Of a stretch of DNA of 64,000 nucleotides, positions 16,658-25,037 are shown one piece after another (the stretch's first letter is position 1; each line of letters starts with the position of its first letter). A program made the position numbers and the translations under genes. This DNA comes from Nitrospira sp. (GTDB lineage Bacteria; Nitrospirota; Nitrospiria; Nitrospirales; UBA8639), in assembly GCA_011523385.1 (NCBI GenBank), contig WTGX01000033.1:1-64000 (forward strand). The letters are read 5' to 3'. A model generated the notes under the pieces. That model was not told the origin of the DNA and made no database searches. It saw only the letters and a program-made list of their open reading frames with translations.

Positions 16658-17692
16658 TCATTCCTGAGCCTTGGCCGTCAAGGGGATGTGGTTCCAGGAC
16701 TCGCCGCCATCCTGACTGCGAAAGAGGCCGCTGCCGTTCGTACCCGCATACAGGACCCGTGAATCGCTCGGGTCCATGGCAATCGCCCGAATATTCAGGT
16801 TGGCCAACCCTTCGTTCGTGGCATTCCACGTTTGCCCGCTGTCCCGGCTTTGAAAGATGCCCGCGCTGGTCCCCATGTAGAGGTGTTGCCCGTTTCCCGG
16901 TTCCAATACCAGACTGCTCACGTAGAGTTCTCCGAGTCCGGTCGCGAGTCTCGACCATGCCTCCCCTTTATTGAGCGTCTTGAACACGCCTTGGGTCGTC
17001 CCCGCGTAGACCACGTCCGGATCGGCAGGATCGATCAACAAACGATTGACGCCCAAGGCCATGGACGCCATTTTGGCATCGTCGGGCACAAGCCCGTTAT
17101 TGGCCTTTGTCCAGTGGTCAGCTCCATCAAAGCTGCGATAGACGCCGCCGCTCGTCCCCGCGTAGAGGATATTGGGACGGCTCGGGTCCACGGCCAGCGC
17201 CACGATAAAATTGATTTCGGTCATGCCTCGCATGCGTTCGGTCCAGGACTGGCCGGCGTCCTTCGTTTGGAACACCCCCACGGTCGTGGCCGCGTACAGG
17301 ACTTGCGAGTCCAGCGGATCGAAAACCAGTTCATTCACGTTGGCCGAGATCGTCCCTTTCTGAATGCCAGCATTGCGTGGGAGCCAACGTCGCCCGCCGT
17401 CGGGACTCTTGTACACCCCGTCGGCCAGCGTCCCGGCAAACACGTTCGCCGGGAGCCTCGGATCGATGACCAGGTTCATGACCCGAACGCGGGTCAACCC
17501 CTCCGACAACCGCTTCCACGACTGTCCCCCGTCCCTGGTCTTATACACGGCTTCCTCCGTCGCCACGTACATCAACTTCGATTTGGCCGGATGAATGACG
17601 ACCGCGACCACTCGATCGCTACGCTGGGTGCATCCCAACAGGAGGCTCAGCAAGATCGAAAAGACGACGGTGCGTCGAACGACGGTTTTCAT
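16658..17692 (-). CDS. Lipoprotein with an Asp-box beta-propeller
   Basis: A 344-residue protein with a lipoprotein signal (VVFSILLSLLLGC, lipid-bearing Cys at residue 21), so it is likely membrane-anchored on the outside. Seven Asp-box-like motifs follow at regular spacing: RDGGQSW, PDGGRRW, KDAGQSW, FDGADHW, NKGEAW, RDSGQTW and QDGGESW. Each is paired with a strand such as LYAGTSGGVY, which predicts a sortilin/BNR-like beta-propeller. The ligand is unknown; some related YCF48-like proteins are assembly factors. The start is ATG 17692, which overlaps the stop of the AttH-like gene (ATGA), indicating translational coupling. An upstream extension to 17962 in the same frame is non-coding. Confidence 0.85.
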   Translation of the reverse strand: MKTVVRRTVVFSILLSLLLGCTQRSDRVVAVVIHPAKSKLMYVATEEAVYKTRDGGQSWKRLSEGLTRVRVMNLVIDPRLPANVFAGTLADGVYKSPDGGRRWLPRNAGIQKGTISANVNELVFDPLDSQVLYAATTVGVFQTKDAGQSWTERMRGMTEINFIVALAVDPSRPNILYAGTSGGVYRSFDGADHWTKANNGLVPDDAKMASMALGVNRLLIDPADPDVVYAGTTQGVFKTLNKGEAWSRLATGLGELYVSSLVLEPGNGQHLYMGTSAGIFQSRDSGQTWNATNEGLANLNIRAIAMDPSDSRVLYAGTNGSGLFRSQDGGESWNHIPLTAKAQE

Positions 17693-18927
17693 CGGCTCAG
17701 GTGGTGCTTGCGTGAACGATAATCGAATTCCAACGGATTCGCGTATCCGGTGAGTTCCACGTATCCGGTCCCGGTGACGGGCGCATTCCGGTAATGACCG
17801 CGTACGTCCACGGCTCCTTCCCAATACGTCACCCGGGTACTGTTTTCGGTCCGCAGTTCCTGATCGGGCAGCACCGGCGCGATCGTGACCTCGAGCGGGA
17901 TGGACGGGACCTTCACAATCCATTTCGCCGGGTACTGCGCACGGTTGTGTGGACTGATCCATCGATCCGTCGTTCGAACCACGAAGTCCGCGCGCGTCAG
18001 GTGCCGGCTCGTGCCGTCCGGAAGGATCAACGTCCCGCTGGACGCCGGATCATGGGACCCGTCCCGTTTCCGCAAGAGATACAGCATGAATTCGACGTTC
18101 GAATCAAATTGCACGCTGAACCAATCCCACCCGACTTGATCCTCGTCCAAGCCGCCGGACCCGAACTCATGATCCATCCAACTGATCCCGGTGACCTCGA
18201 ACGGTTCGCCCCGGACCCTGACGGTGCCCCGTGTCGCCAGACGCGTGAGTGAATAATAATGCGACGCCTGGCCGGGGCCGGCGCCCTTGCGACTGATCCC
18301 TTCCAGGCCGTGGATCACGGGTGGCTTGTTCAGGGTGAGCGTCAGGTCCACCCCGAGTCCGGCATCGTGGGCCGTGAGACGCAACTGCCGATGCTCTTCG
18401 GTCACGGGTTCCAGGTTCCAGCGGTCGATCCAAACCTTCATCCGCCCGGGATCGGCACCGGCTTTCCCAAAAGCCGCGCGACTTAATTTTTCGGAAAAGG
18501 AAAAGGTGCCCTCTTCCACGTCGGTCAAGGCCAGGTGCGCGAAATACAGATGCCGCAACGCCCAGCGGGAAGGGTGTTCGCGAACGCGCACGTCATCGAT
18601 GGCCTTGCGGAAAAATGTGACTTCATAGCCGAACCGTCTCGCCGATTGATCATAGAGGTGACCGGTGAAGTACCACCACTCCAGGCCGTAGTCGTCATGG
18701 GAACCGTGATCGCGGGGGAACGCATAGACGTACCCCGGCCGTGCCGGGACCAGGGTGTCCGATGAGACGAAGGCAGGTGCGACACCCGTGAGACCTTCAG
18801 TAAGAGAAGGACGTTCCCTCTCACCCCGGCCCTCTCTCAGGGGGAGAGGGAGAAAAATTAGCAGTGCACAAACAAGTCCCATCACCCCATAAGATCGCCT
18901 TTTCAAGAGAGACGATTCATTCTTCAT
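17689..18927 (-). CDS. AttH/CrtC-like lipocalin-domain protein with a repeat-invaded N-terminus
   Basis: The region from about residue 60 matches the AttH/hydroxyneurosporene-synthase (CrtC N-terminal) family. GLEWWYFTGHLYD, FGYEVTFFRKAI, SHYYSLTRLATRG and the diagnostic WMDHEFGS (conserved acidic pair) are present, followed by GWDWFSVQFDS. Family members are secreted lipocalin-like proteins; the ligand and reaction here are unknown, and carotenoid hydration is only a possibility. A hydrophobic export helix (YGVMGLVCALLIFLPL) is followed directly by REGRGERERPSLTEG, the translation of a family C repeat (18814-18853). The repeat thus sits at the signal peptidase region. The start is uncertain: ATG 18927 or 18951. 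It is coupled by ATGA to the propeller lipoprotein. Confidence 0.8.
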   Translation of the reverse strand: MKNESSLLKRRSYGVMGLVCALLIFLPLPLREGRGERERPSLTEGLTGVAPAFVSSDTLVPARPGYVYAFPRDHGSHDDYGLEWWYFTGHLYDQSARRFGYEVTFFRKAIDDVRVREHPSRWALRHLYFAHLALTDVEEGTFSFSEKLSRAAFGKAGADPGRMKVWIDRWNLEPVTEEHRQLRLTAHDAGLGVDLTLTLNKPPVIHGLEGISRKGAGPGQASHYYSLTRLATRGTVRVRGEPFEVTGISWMDHEFGSGGLDEDQVGWDWFSVQFDSNVEFMLYLLRKRDGSHDPASSGTLILPDGTSRHLTRADFVVRTTDRWISPHNRAQYPAKWIVKVPSIPLEVTIAPVLPDQELRTENSTRVTYWEGAVDVRGHYRNAPVTGTGYVELTGYANPLEFDYRSRKHHLSR

Positions 18928-18987
18928 CAAACAATCCCACGAAACCATCACGTTGACAGGAATTTTGAGCGTCGGCTATCGTACCGC

Positions 18988-19680
18988 ATGCCTGCAGTAA
19001 ATGACACGCCTTCTTCAAAGGCCTTTCCGGTTCCTGAGATCATCCCGATCTTTCCGCTTCCAAACGTCGTCCTGTTTCCGGATACCTATTTGCCCCTGCA
19101 TATTTTCGAGCCACGCTACCGGGAAATGGTGGCCGATGCCAGCCGTGAAGGTTCCTGCATCGGTATGGCATTGTTCAAACAGGGATGGGAGAGTCAGTAT
19201 TACGGCAATCCCCCGATCTTTTCCCTGGGATGCGTCGGTCGCATGACCCATATCGAGCCGCTACAGGATGGCCGGTCAAACCTGATCCTGCAAGGCTTGT
19301 ATCGTTATACGATTCAAGAGGAATATTTTGACGCCCGGTATCGCAAGGCCAAAATCACGCTGGGACCGAGTGAGCCGTTTCAAACGATTGCCGAAGGGCC
19401 TGTCCTGAGCGAAGCCGAAGGATCCGTACGCACCACCCTCACCGCGTTGGCGATGCGTTACCTTCAATCCCGGAAGGCCGATAAACTCTGCGAGCTTATA
19501 ACCGATGAAGCCATGACGGATCGCGTCCTTGTCAACGGGCTATCCTCATGCCTGGACTTGACGCCACTGGAAAAACAGTTCCTGCTCGAAGCCGAAAACC
19601 TGCACCAACAAGCCCGCCGCTTGATCGACTTCCTGAAGTTCAAACTCGACGGTGAAACTCAATTATCAGGGTGGGGATGA
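18988..19680 (+). CDS. LON substrate-binding-domain protein with a repeat-encoded insert
   Basis: A 230-residue protein made of the LON N-terminal domain only: PEIIPIFPLPNVVLFPDTYL, HIFEPRYREMVADA, IGMALFK and GCVGRMTHIE. The ATPase and protease domains of Lon are absent, as in the bacterial stand-alone family related to Lon and cereblon substrate-binding domains; its partner is unknown. Around residues 137-147 the chain reads GPVLSEAEGS, which is a family A repeat (19397-19422) in frame. It separates EPFQTIAE from VRTTLTALAM and probably forms a surface loop. The stop codon overlaps the start of the downstream ABC ATPase gene (ATGA), so the two are probably co-translated. Confidence 0.85.
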   Translation: MPAVNDTPSSKAFPVPEIIPIFPLPNVVLFPDTYLPLHIFEPRYREMVADASREGSCIGMALFKQGWESQYYGNPPIFSLGCVGRMTHIEPLQDGRSNLILQGLYRYTIQEEYFDARYRKAKITLGPSEPFQTIAEGPVLSEAEGSVRTTLTALAMRYLQSRKADKLCELITDEAMTDRVLVNGLSSCLDLTPLEKQFLLEAENLHQQARRLIDFLKFKLDGETQLSGWG

Positions 19681-20657
19681 TGGATCCCGCCGTGGTGATC
19701 GACGTCGCACGTTTGGGAAAAACCTTTGGCCCGGTGACGGCCGTCAAGGACCTGTCGTTCACGGTGCACGCCGGCGAAATCTTCGGACTCCTGGGCCCCA
19801 ACGGCGCCGGGAAAAGCACGACCCTGCGAATGCTGATCACCGTGCTGCCCCCGTCCACCGGCACGGCAACGGTACTGGGGCACGACGTCGTCAGGGAGGC
19901 GGATACCGTCAGGAGCCTGATCGGCTACGTGCCGCAGGAACGCGCCGTCGACCGGTTTCTGACCGGTCGCGAGCACCTCGAATTGTTGGGGGGACTCTAC
20001 CATCTCTCCCGGACGGAAACCAACGCGCGGATCGACGAACTGTTGAAGCTCGTCAATCTCGAAGAGCACGCGGACCGCGTGGCCAAGACCTATTCCGGGG
20101 GCATGAAACGCAAACTGGATATTGCCTGCGGGTTGCTCCCCAATCCCAAGATCGTGTTTTTGGATGAACCGACCCTGGGGCTGGACGTCCAAAGCCGGCT
20201 CAAGATATGGGACTATATCCGGCAACTCCGTGAAAACGGCATCACCATCGTCATGACGACCAATTACCTGGAAGAAGCCGATCAACTGTGCGATCGACTG
20301 GCGATTATCGATGGCGGGACCATTCGGGTCATCGGGTCGCCTCTGGAATTGAAGACCGGGCTGGGGGGCGACAGCCTATCGGTGACGATCAAGGAACACG
20401 AAACGGATAAACTGCCTCGCCTGCGTGAAGGAGTCATGGCTTTACCCCTGGTCCGAGACGTGCGCCTCAACCCCGCCGGGCTGGATATTCTCGTGGAATC
20501 TCCGGAAAAATCCCTGCCCGCGGTGATCGAAGTGGCCCAACGCCTCGATTGCAGCCTGGATGGGATCGAATACCATCGGCCCCGACTCGATGACGTGTTC
20601 GTCGCCCACACCGGGCACGGATTACGGGGCGGGACCCCGGACGCGGTGGAGGAATAG
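19677..20657 (+). CDS. ABC transporter ATP-binding protein (DrrA-like)
   Basis: A protein of about 326 residues that powers an ABC-2 exporter. Walker A is GLLGPNGAGKSTT, the Q-loop is GYVPQE, the signature is YSGGMKRKLDIA, Walker B is IVFLDEPTLGLD and the switch His is replaced in VMTTNYLEEAD by Asn. The switch position in DrrA-type proteins is usually His (TTHYLEEA), so the Asn deserves note. A C-terminal extension of about 90 residues resembles the DrrA regulatory domain. I start at ATG 19677, overlapping the previous stop; ATG 19680 is out of frame with it by design of the ATGATG start, and 19671 GTG is also possible. The permease follows after 14 bp. Confidence 0.9.
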   Translation: MMDPAVVIDVARLGKTFGPVTAVKDLSFTVHAGEIFGLLGPNGAGKSTTLRMLITVLPPSTGTATVLGHDVVREADTVRSLIGYVPQERAVDRFLTGREHLELLGGLYHLSRTETNARIDELLKLVNLEEHADRVAKTYSGGMKRKLDIACGLLPNPKIVFLDEPTLGLDVQSRLKIWDYIRQLRENGITIVMTTNYLEEADQLCDRLAIIDGGTIRVIGSPLELKTGLGGDSLSVTIKEHETDKLPRLREGVMALPLVRDVRLNPAGLDILVESPEKSLPAVIEVAQRLDCSLDGIEYHRPRLDDVFVAHTGHGLRGGTPDAVEE

Positions 20658-20671
20658 CCCAGCGCCGAATT

Positions 20672-21457
20672 ATGACATTCCGACACTACAGACAGGAAGT
20701 GCTCGCCCTGACGATGCGGTGGGTGCGCCGGCTCAGCCGGGAGAAGTTCAGCATGCTGTTCACCCTGGTCCAGCCCATGCTGTTCTGGCTGATCTTCTTC
20801 GGCAGCCTCTTTCAACACGCCGCGAACGTCCAAATTCTGCAGGCCCCGAATTACATGAGTTTCCTGGCGGGCGGCGTGGTCATCATGACGGTGCTCAACA
20901 ACGGGCTGGCCGGCGGCGTCGATCTGTTGTTCGACAAGGAGAACGGATTCCTGGAACGCATGATGTCCACGCCCATTCACCGGTCATCCGTGATCCTGAG
21001 TCGGTACCTCTTCGTGATGGCCATTACCGGCATGCAGATCCTGGTCATTCTGAGCATCGCGTTCGTCTTCGGCGTGCGCCTCGAAACCGGACTGCCGGGC
21101 ATCGCCGTGATCCTGGTGATCGGGATGCTGTTCGGCGTGGGACTGACCGCCATCTCCATGGCCCTGGCGTTTTCCGTCAAAAGCCACGGAGATTTCTTTT
21201 CTATGCTGGGCTTTCTGTCCCTGCCCATGATTTTTCTCAGTTCGGCGCTCGTGCCCCTGTCAGCCATGCCGGGATGGATGCAGGTGGTCGCCATGGTGAA
21301 TCCGATGACCTGGGTCATCGACGCCGTCCGCCCGCTTATCATTACGGGATGGGACGCGGCCATTCCCCAAGTCGGGATGGCGTTCGTGATCCTGGCCATC
21401 TTCGACGCCGTATGCCTGTACGGCGGGGCGAAAGCCTTCCGCCGGGCAATCGGGTAG
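20672..21457 (+). CDS. ABC-2 type transporter permease
   Basis: A 261-residue membrane protein with about six helices in the ABC-2 arrangement: PMLFWLIFFGSLFQ, FLAGGVVIMTVLNNGLAGG, ILVILSIAFVFGV, VILVIGMLFGVGLTAIS, LGFLSLPMIFLSSAL and a C-terminal helix. The cytoplasmic FDKENGFLERMMSTPIHR segment and the LSSALVPLSAMPGWMQ motif are typical of the DrrB/NodJ-type branch. With the preceding ATPase it should form a homodimeric exporter; the cargo (drug, lipid or polysaccharide) is not indicated. The start is ATG 20672, with no strong ribosome site but close coupling to the ATPase gene. Confidence 0.92.
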   Translation: MTFRHYRQEVLALTMRWVRRLSREKFSMLFTLVQPMLFWLIFFGSLFQHAANVQILQAPNYMSFLAGGVVIMTVLNNGLAGGVDLLFDKENGFLERMMSTPIHRSSVILSRYLFVMAITGMQILVILSIAFVFGVRLETGLPGIAVILVIGMLFGVGLTAISMALAFSVKSHGDFFSMLGFLSLPMIFLSSALVPLSAMPGWMQVVAMVNPMTWVIDAVRPLIITGWDAAIPQVGMAFVILAIFDAVCLYGGAKAFRRAIG

Positions 21458-21475
21458 GGTTCGTGACTTGGCGTC

Positions 21476-22129
21476 ATGGCCATCGACGCGCCTTCATCTC
21501 ATCTTACCAATCAACGGGGACAAGCCAACGTCACCATGGCCTTGGCCCTGATCATCCTGATCGTCGGCGGGATCTGGATCTGGAACCATTTGGACTTCGA
21601 CACTCAGGACTTTATCGTCGATGAAGTCGTCCCCGTCCTGTTTCTGGTCGTCGCCGTCACCCTCCTCGCATGGGTAAACGTCCGAAAGATCAAGCGTGCG
21701 AAACACAAGAAAAATCGGCGAGACGGGCTCCTCAAACAATTTTCCAACGAAAAGGCGCCACGCAAACGGTTCGATCTCGCGAGCCAACTGATTGAACTGA
21801 ACGAGTTTCAACTGGAAGGGCTGGAAAGTGTCGCCGCAGACATGGCCGAGGTGTTCCTGTATACGTTCAAACGGTCCCTGGGCGACAAACAGCACCGCTT
21901 CCGGGGCATGGCGGCCAGTTACCTGGGCGTCGTGCAACACAGGGAAAGCATTCCCCTGTTGATCAAGGCGTTGGAAGACGACCACGCGTACGTGCGGGGC
22001 TGCGCGGCATTGGCCCTGGGACGCATGCGCGCCACGGAAGCCAAAACCAAATTGGAATATACGATGAAGGAGGACTGGGATCAGACCGTACGGAGTCGGT
22101 CCAGGGAAGCAGTCGAACGAATGTCTTGA
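21476..22129 (+). CDS. Membrane-anchored HEAT-repeat protein
   Basis: A 217-residue protein with two N-terminal membrane helices (TMALALIILIVGGIWIW and VVPVLFLVVAVTLLAWVNV). These are followed by a basic linker (RKIKRAKHKKNRR) and a helical C-terminal half. Residues from about 155 (MAASYLGVVQHRESIPLLIK, then VRGCAALALGRM) form HEAT/PBS-lyase-like repeats, a protein-binding scaffold. The partner is unknown. It follows the ABC permease by 18 bp and may belong to the same transcript unit as the LON-ABC genes. Confidence 0.75.
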   Translation: MAIDAPSSHLTNQRGQANVTMALALIILIVGGIWIWNHLDFDTQDFIVDEVVPVLFLVVAVTLLAWVNVRKIKRAKHKKNRRDGLLKQFSNEKAPRKRFDLASQLIELNEFQLEGLESVAADMAEVFLYTFKRSLGDKQHRFRGMAASYLGVVQHRESIPLLIKALEDDHAYVRGCAALALGRMRATEAKTKLEYTMKEDWDQTVRSRSREAVERMS

Positions 22130-22146
22130 GGAAGGTTCCTGCTGCT

Positions 22147-22764
22147 TCAGGACTCGCCCGTCACGCGACCCATCGCGGCCTGATCCGCATCGGTGAACCG
22201 GTATCCCTTGCTGTACAACGCCTGCATGCTATCGGTGAGAATCGTGAATTCGACCGCCTCACGAACGTCGTCGAATTTCCCCGTCAGCTTCGCAAGGAGT
22301 TGAAGATGGTCGCCCGGCAACAGCGCCACTTTCAGGGACGCCAGGATATCCTGTAACTCGCCCGCGTCATAGCGCTCATCATCGTCACGATCGGCCACCA
22401 AAGCCAACTGATAAAACGTCAGGCTCAACGAGAGCGTGGATTGGCTGTGCGCAAAGGCCTGACGCGCTTCATTGATGCCGGGGTATCGACCGGCACACGC
22501 ATGGGAGCGGTCTTCTTCCGTGACGAAAGAAAGCTGTTTCACGTCAGGGCGAACCGGTTTTTTCAATTGCTCATAGAACCAGGAGGTGCAGGATTCCGCG
22601 ACTGCAAAATCAACTTTGTCCCGGTCAATCTGCCGGGCGATATGGTGAAGGAATCCTTGGAACACGCCGTTCCCGACCGCAGCCCAACTCATACCTCCCA
22701 TGCAAAGCGCCACCGCCAAAGCTGTAAACCAAAGGACCCGTTTCCATGATTCCCTCTGAGACAT
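22147..22764 (-). CDS. Exported protein with one EF-hand-like loop
   Basis: A protein of about 205 residues with a cleavable signal (VLWFTALAVALCMGGMSWAA). The soluble part is mainly helical and includes the 12-residue loop DRDDDERYDAGE (Asp at 1, 3, 5 and 9, Glu at 12), which fits an EF-hand calcium loop flanked by helices. Two cysteines (ESCTSW and SHACAG) could form a disulphide. I recognise no family; a periplasmic Ca2+-responsive role is an inference from the loop alone. I start at ATG 22764 (MSQRESWKRV); 22779 is also in frame. It converges with the HEAT gene. Confidence 0.65.
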   Translation of the reverse strand: MSQRESWKRVLWFTALAVALCMGGMSWAAVGNGVFQGFLHHIARQIDRDKVDFAVAESCTSWFYEQLKKPVRPDVKQLSFVTEEDRSHACAGRYPGINEARQAFAHSQSTLSLSLTFYQLALVADRDDDERYDAGELQDILASLKVALLPGDHLQLLAKLTGKFDDVREAVEFTILTDSMQALYSKGYRFTDADQAAMGRVTGES

Positions 22765-22819
22765 GCTGACAGTATACACACTCCCGAGTCCCCGCTAAAG
22801 GCATTTTGCTTCCCCTGCC

Positions 22820-22925
22820 CTGCCCGCAGGGACGGCCGGAGCCTGCCCGGAGCGAAGCCGAAGGGTGCCGTCCCACAGGAACCGTGCGCCATCTCCGACG
22901 GACAACCACAGGGGGTTGTCCCTGC
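22820..22925. repeat. Composite palindrome (family A core) and family G hairpin
   Basis: GGGACGGC ... GCCGTCCC encloses a family A-like core (CCCGGAGCGAAGCCGAAGG, 22838-22866). It is followed by family G, GGACAACCACAGGGGGTTGTCC (22904-22925), a perfect short hairpin ending 22 bp before the next gene start. Family G also occurs at 54804-54832 in the opposite orientation. Confidence 0.8.
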
Positions 22926-22947
22926 ATCATGGGTGTACAATAAAACC

Positions 22948-24216
22948 ATGGCGACTGAAACCGTGACCCTCGAGGGCCACATCATCGATTCGCTCATCCT
23001 GGCGAAGGTGCTCGACACGATTCTCCGGAGAAACGGCACCTTCACCATCAACCGGATGCACGTCGGCGCCACGCGAGAGGACGCCTCTTCGGCCACGATC
23101 GCCGTGCATGCCGACTCCCCGCAGCGGCTGGCGGCCATCCTGCACGCCGTCCAACCGCATGGGGCCGTGATCGAACACGCCGTTGATTGCACCGTAGAGC
23201 CCGCGCCGAAAGACGGCGTGTTGCCGGATGCGTTTTATGCGACTTCGCACCTGAAGACGCAAATCCGTTTTAACGGCCAATGGCTCGACGTGGACGCGAT
23301 CGAAATGGACCTCGCCATTCGCGTGACGTTGGATCCGCCGAGGGCCCGCGCCGTACCCATGGCCGAGGTGGAAGCCGGAGACCTCATCGTCACGGGACGA
23401 ACCGGCGTCCGGGTCTTCCCTTTGGAGCGGCCTAAAGAACGGGACGCGTTCGCCTTCATGGCGGCGGACGTGTCGTCGGAACGGCCGCATCATCCGATGA
23501 TCGCGGACGTGGCCAAACGCATGCGGATGATACGCGACAACCGGCAGAAGGCACACATGTCCGGCGAGGCTGCCTGCGACCCCGACCTCGGCACCAAGGT
23601 GTTGTTCGTCGGTGGCCCGGCCATCATCCACGCAGGAGGCAGGGAGGCCTTGTCGTGGTTGATCGATTCCGGCTTCATTCACGTGCTGTTTTGCGGAAAC
23701 GCCCTGGCCGCGCACGACATGGAAGCCAGCCTGTTCGGCACGTCCCTGGGTTACGGTCTGCGCGCCGGGTGCGCCGTCCCTCATGGGCACGAACATCACC
23801 TGCGCACCATCAATCGCGTCCGGAACGCCGGGAGCCTCCAACGCGCAGTGGAATCCGGACTGATTCAAGACGGGGTTATCGCCTCCTGCGTGCGTCAACA
23901 CGTGGCCATGGTGTTGGCGGGCAGCATTCGCGACGACGGACCGCTGCCCGACGTCATCACGGATACGAGGCACGCCCAAAGCGCCATGCGCGCCGCACTC
24001 CCTGGCGTTGGGCTCGCGTTACTGGTGGCGACGACGCTGCACGCCATTGCCACCGGAAACTGCCTGCCGGCAAACGTTCCGACCGTGTGCGTGGATATCA
24101 ACCCGGCGGTGCCGACCAAGCTCAGCGACCGCGGCAGCTTCCAATCCATCGGCCTCGTGATGGATGCGGCTTCCTTCCTTCGACAATTGGCGCAGGCACT
24201 CGGGTGGCATGGGTAG
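22948..24216 (+). CDS. TIGR00300/LOR-SDH-type protein, likely ornithine cyclodeaminase
   Basis: A 422-residue protein of the TIGR00300 family. This is the domain that forms the C-terminal half of cyanobacterial ArgZ/AgrE and the archaeal ornithine cyclodeaminase, which converts ornithine to proline with release of ammonia and uses bound NAD. Visible family blocks are VTLEGHIIDSLILAKVLD, NRMHVGATREDAS, GTKVLFVGGPAIIHAGG, FIHVLFCGNALAAHDME, GSIRDDGPLPDVITDT and KLSDRGSFQSIGLVMD. The next gene, 4 bp downstream, is an ArgZ-type arginine dihydrolase, so the two halves of AgrE are encoded separately but adjacently. ATG 22948 is preferred over GTG 22933. The reaction is inferred from family and context. 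Confidence 0.85.
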   Translation: MATETVTLEGHIIDSLILAKVLDTILRRNGTFTINRMHVGATREDASSATIAVHADSPQRLAAILHAVQPHGAVIEHAVDCTVEPAPKDGVLPDAFYATSHLKTQIRFNGQWLDVDAIEMDLAIRVTLDPPRARAVPMAEVEAGDLIVTGRTGVRVFPLERPKERDAFAFMAADVSSERPHHPMIADVAKRMRMIRDNRQKAHMSGEAACDPDLGTKVLFVGGPAIIHAGGREALSWLIDSGFIHVLFCGNALAAHDMEASLFGTSLGYGLRAGCAVPHGHEHHLRTINRVRNAGSLQRAVESGLIQDGVIASCVRQHVAMVLAGSIRDDGPLPDVITDTRHAQSAMRAALPGVGLALLVATTLHAIATGNCLPANVPTVCVDINPAVPTKLSDRGSFQSIGLVMDAASFLRQLAQALGWHG

Positions 24217-24220
24217 TTCT

Positions 24221-25021
24221 ATGAGCCGCCTGCTGGTTTGCCCGCCGGATCATTTCGGGATTCACTACGAAATCAACCCGTGGATGCGTGTCTCCAACGC
24301 CGCGGACAAGGACGCAAGCCAGGCCCAATGGCGAACCCTCACCCGCATCCTGGAAGAAGACGCCGGTGCCAAACTCGAACGGATGATGCCGGTCGCAGGC
24401 CTGCCCGACCTGGTGTTCACCGCCAATGCCGGGGTGGTGCATGACGGCACGGCCGTCATCAGCCGGTTCCGGCACCAGGAACGCCGTGGAGAAGAGGAAC
24501 ACTTCGCGCGGTGGTTCAGGGAACACGGATACCGCGTGATCCTCCTGGACAAGGACTGCTATTTTGAAGGAGCGGGAGACCTGCTGGGCTTCTCCGATAC
24601 CTGGTTCGGGGGGTACAGGCAACGCAGCGACATCAAAGCCCATCGGGTGTTAAGCGACGTCTACGGCAAAGAAATATTGCCGCTGGAACTGGTCACGAGC
24701 CGGTTCTATCACCTGGACACCTGCTTTTGCCCGCTCAGCAACGGCGAATTGCTGTACTATCCTCCGGCATTCGACGCCTACGCCCAAGCCACGATTGCGG
24801 ACCGCGTGGACGAACGGCGACGTATCGTCGTGTCTCATGCCGAAGCCGCGCGGTTTGCGTGCAACGCCGTGTGTATCGGGTCTCACGTGGTGCTGCCGTC
24901 GGGATGTCCGGAAACCATGGCCATACTCAAAGATCGCGGCTACACGCCTCACCCTCTCGACCTGGACCAATTCCTCAAATCCGGCGGTTCCGCCAAATGC
25001 CTGACACTGGCCTTGGACTAG
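24221..25021 (+). CDS. Arginine dihydrolase/DDAH-type amidinotransferase-fold enzyme
   Basis: A 266-residue protein of the guanidine-modifying fold: PPDHFGIHYEINPWM at the start, DLVFTANAGVVHDG, CYFEGAGDLLGFS, FYHLDTCFCPL and the nucleophile region GGSAKCLTLALD at the extreme C-terminus. His in FYHLD and Cys in SAKC form the catalytic pair of the family. The Asn in FTANAG matches the residue that in ArgZ distinguishes arginine dihydrolase (ornithine + CO2 + 2 NH3) from deiminase. With the upstream TIGR00300 gene it would turn arginine into proline plus ammonia. I start at ATG 24221 (MSRLLVCPPD). An arginine deiminase or DDAH activity cannot be excluded. Confidence 0.85.
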   Translation: MSRLLVCPPDHFGIHYEINPWMRVSNAADKDASQAQWRTLTRILEEDAGAKLERMMPVAGLPDLVFTANAGVVHDGTAVISRFRHQERRGEEEHFARWFREHGYRVILLDKDCYFEGAGDLLGFSDTWFGGYRQRSDIKAHRVLSDVYGKEILPLELVTSRFYHLDTCFCPLSNGELLYYPPAFDAYAQATIADRVDERRRIVVSHAEAARFACNAVCIGSHVVLPSGCPETMAILKDRGYTPHPLDLDQFLKSGGSAKCLTLALD

Positions 25022-25037
25022 CGGCTCGGGCACACAC

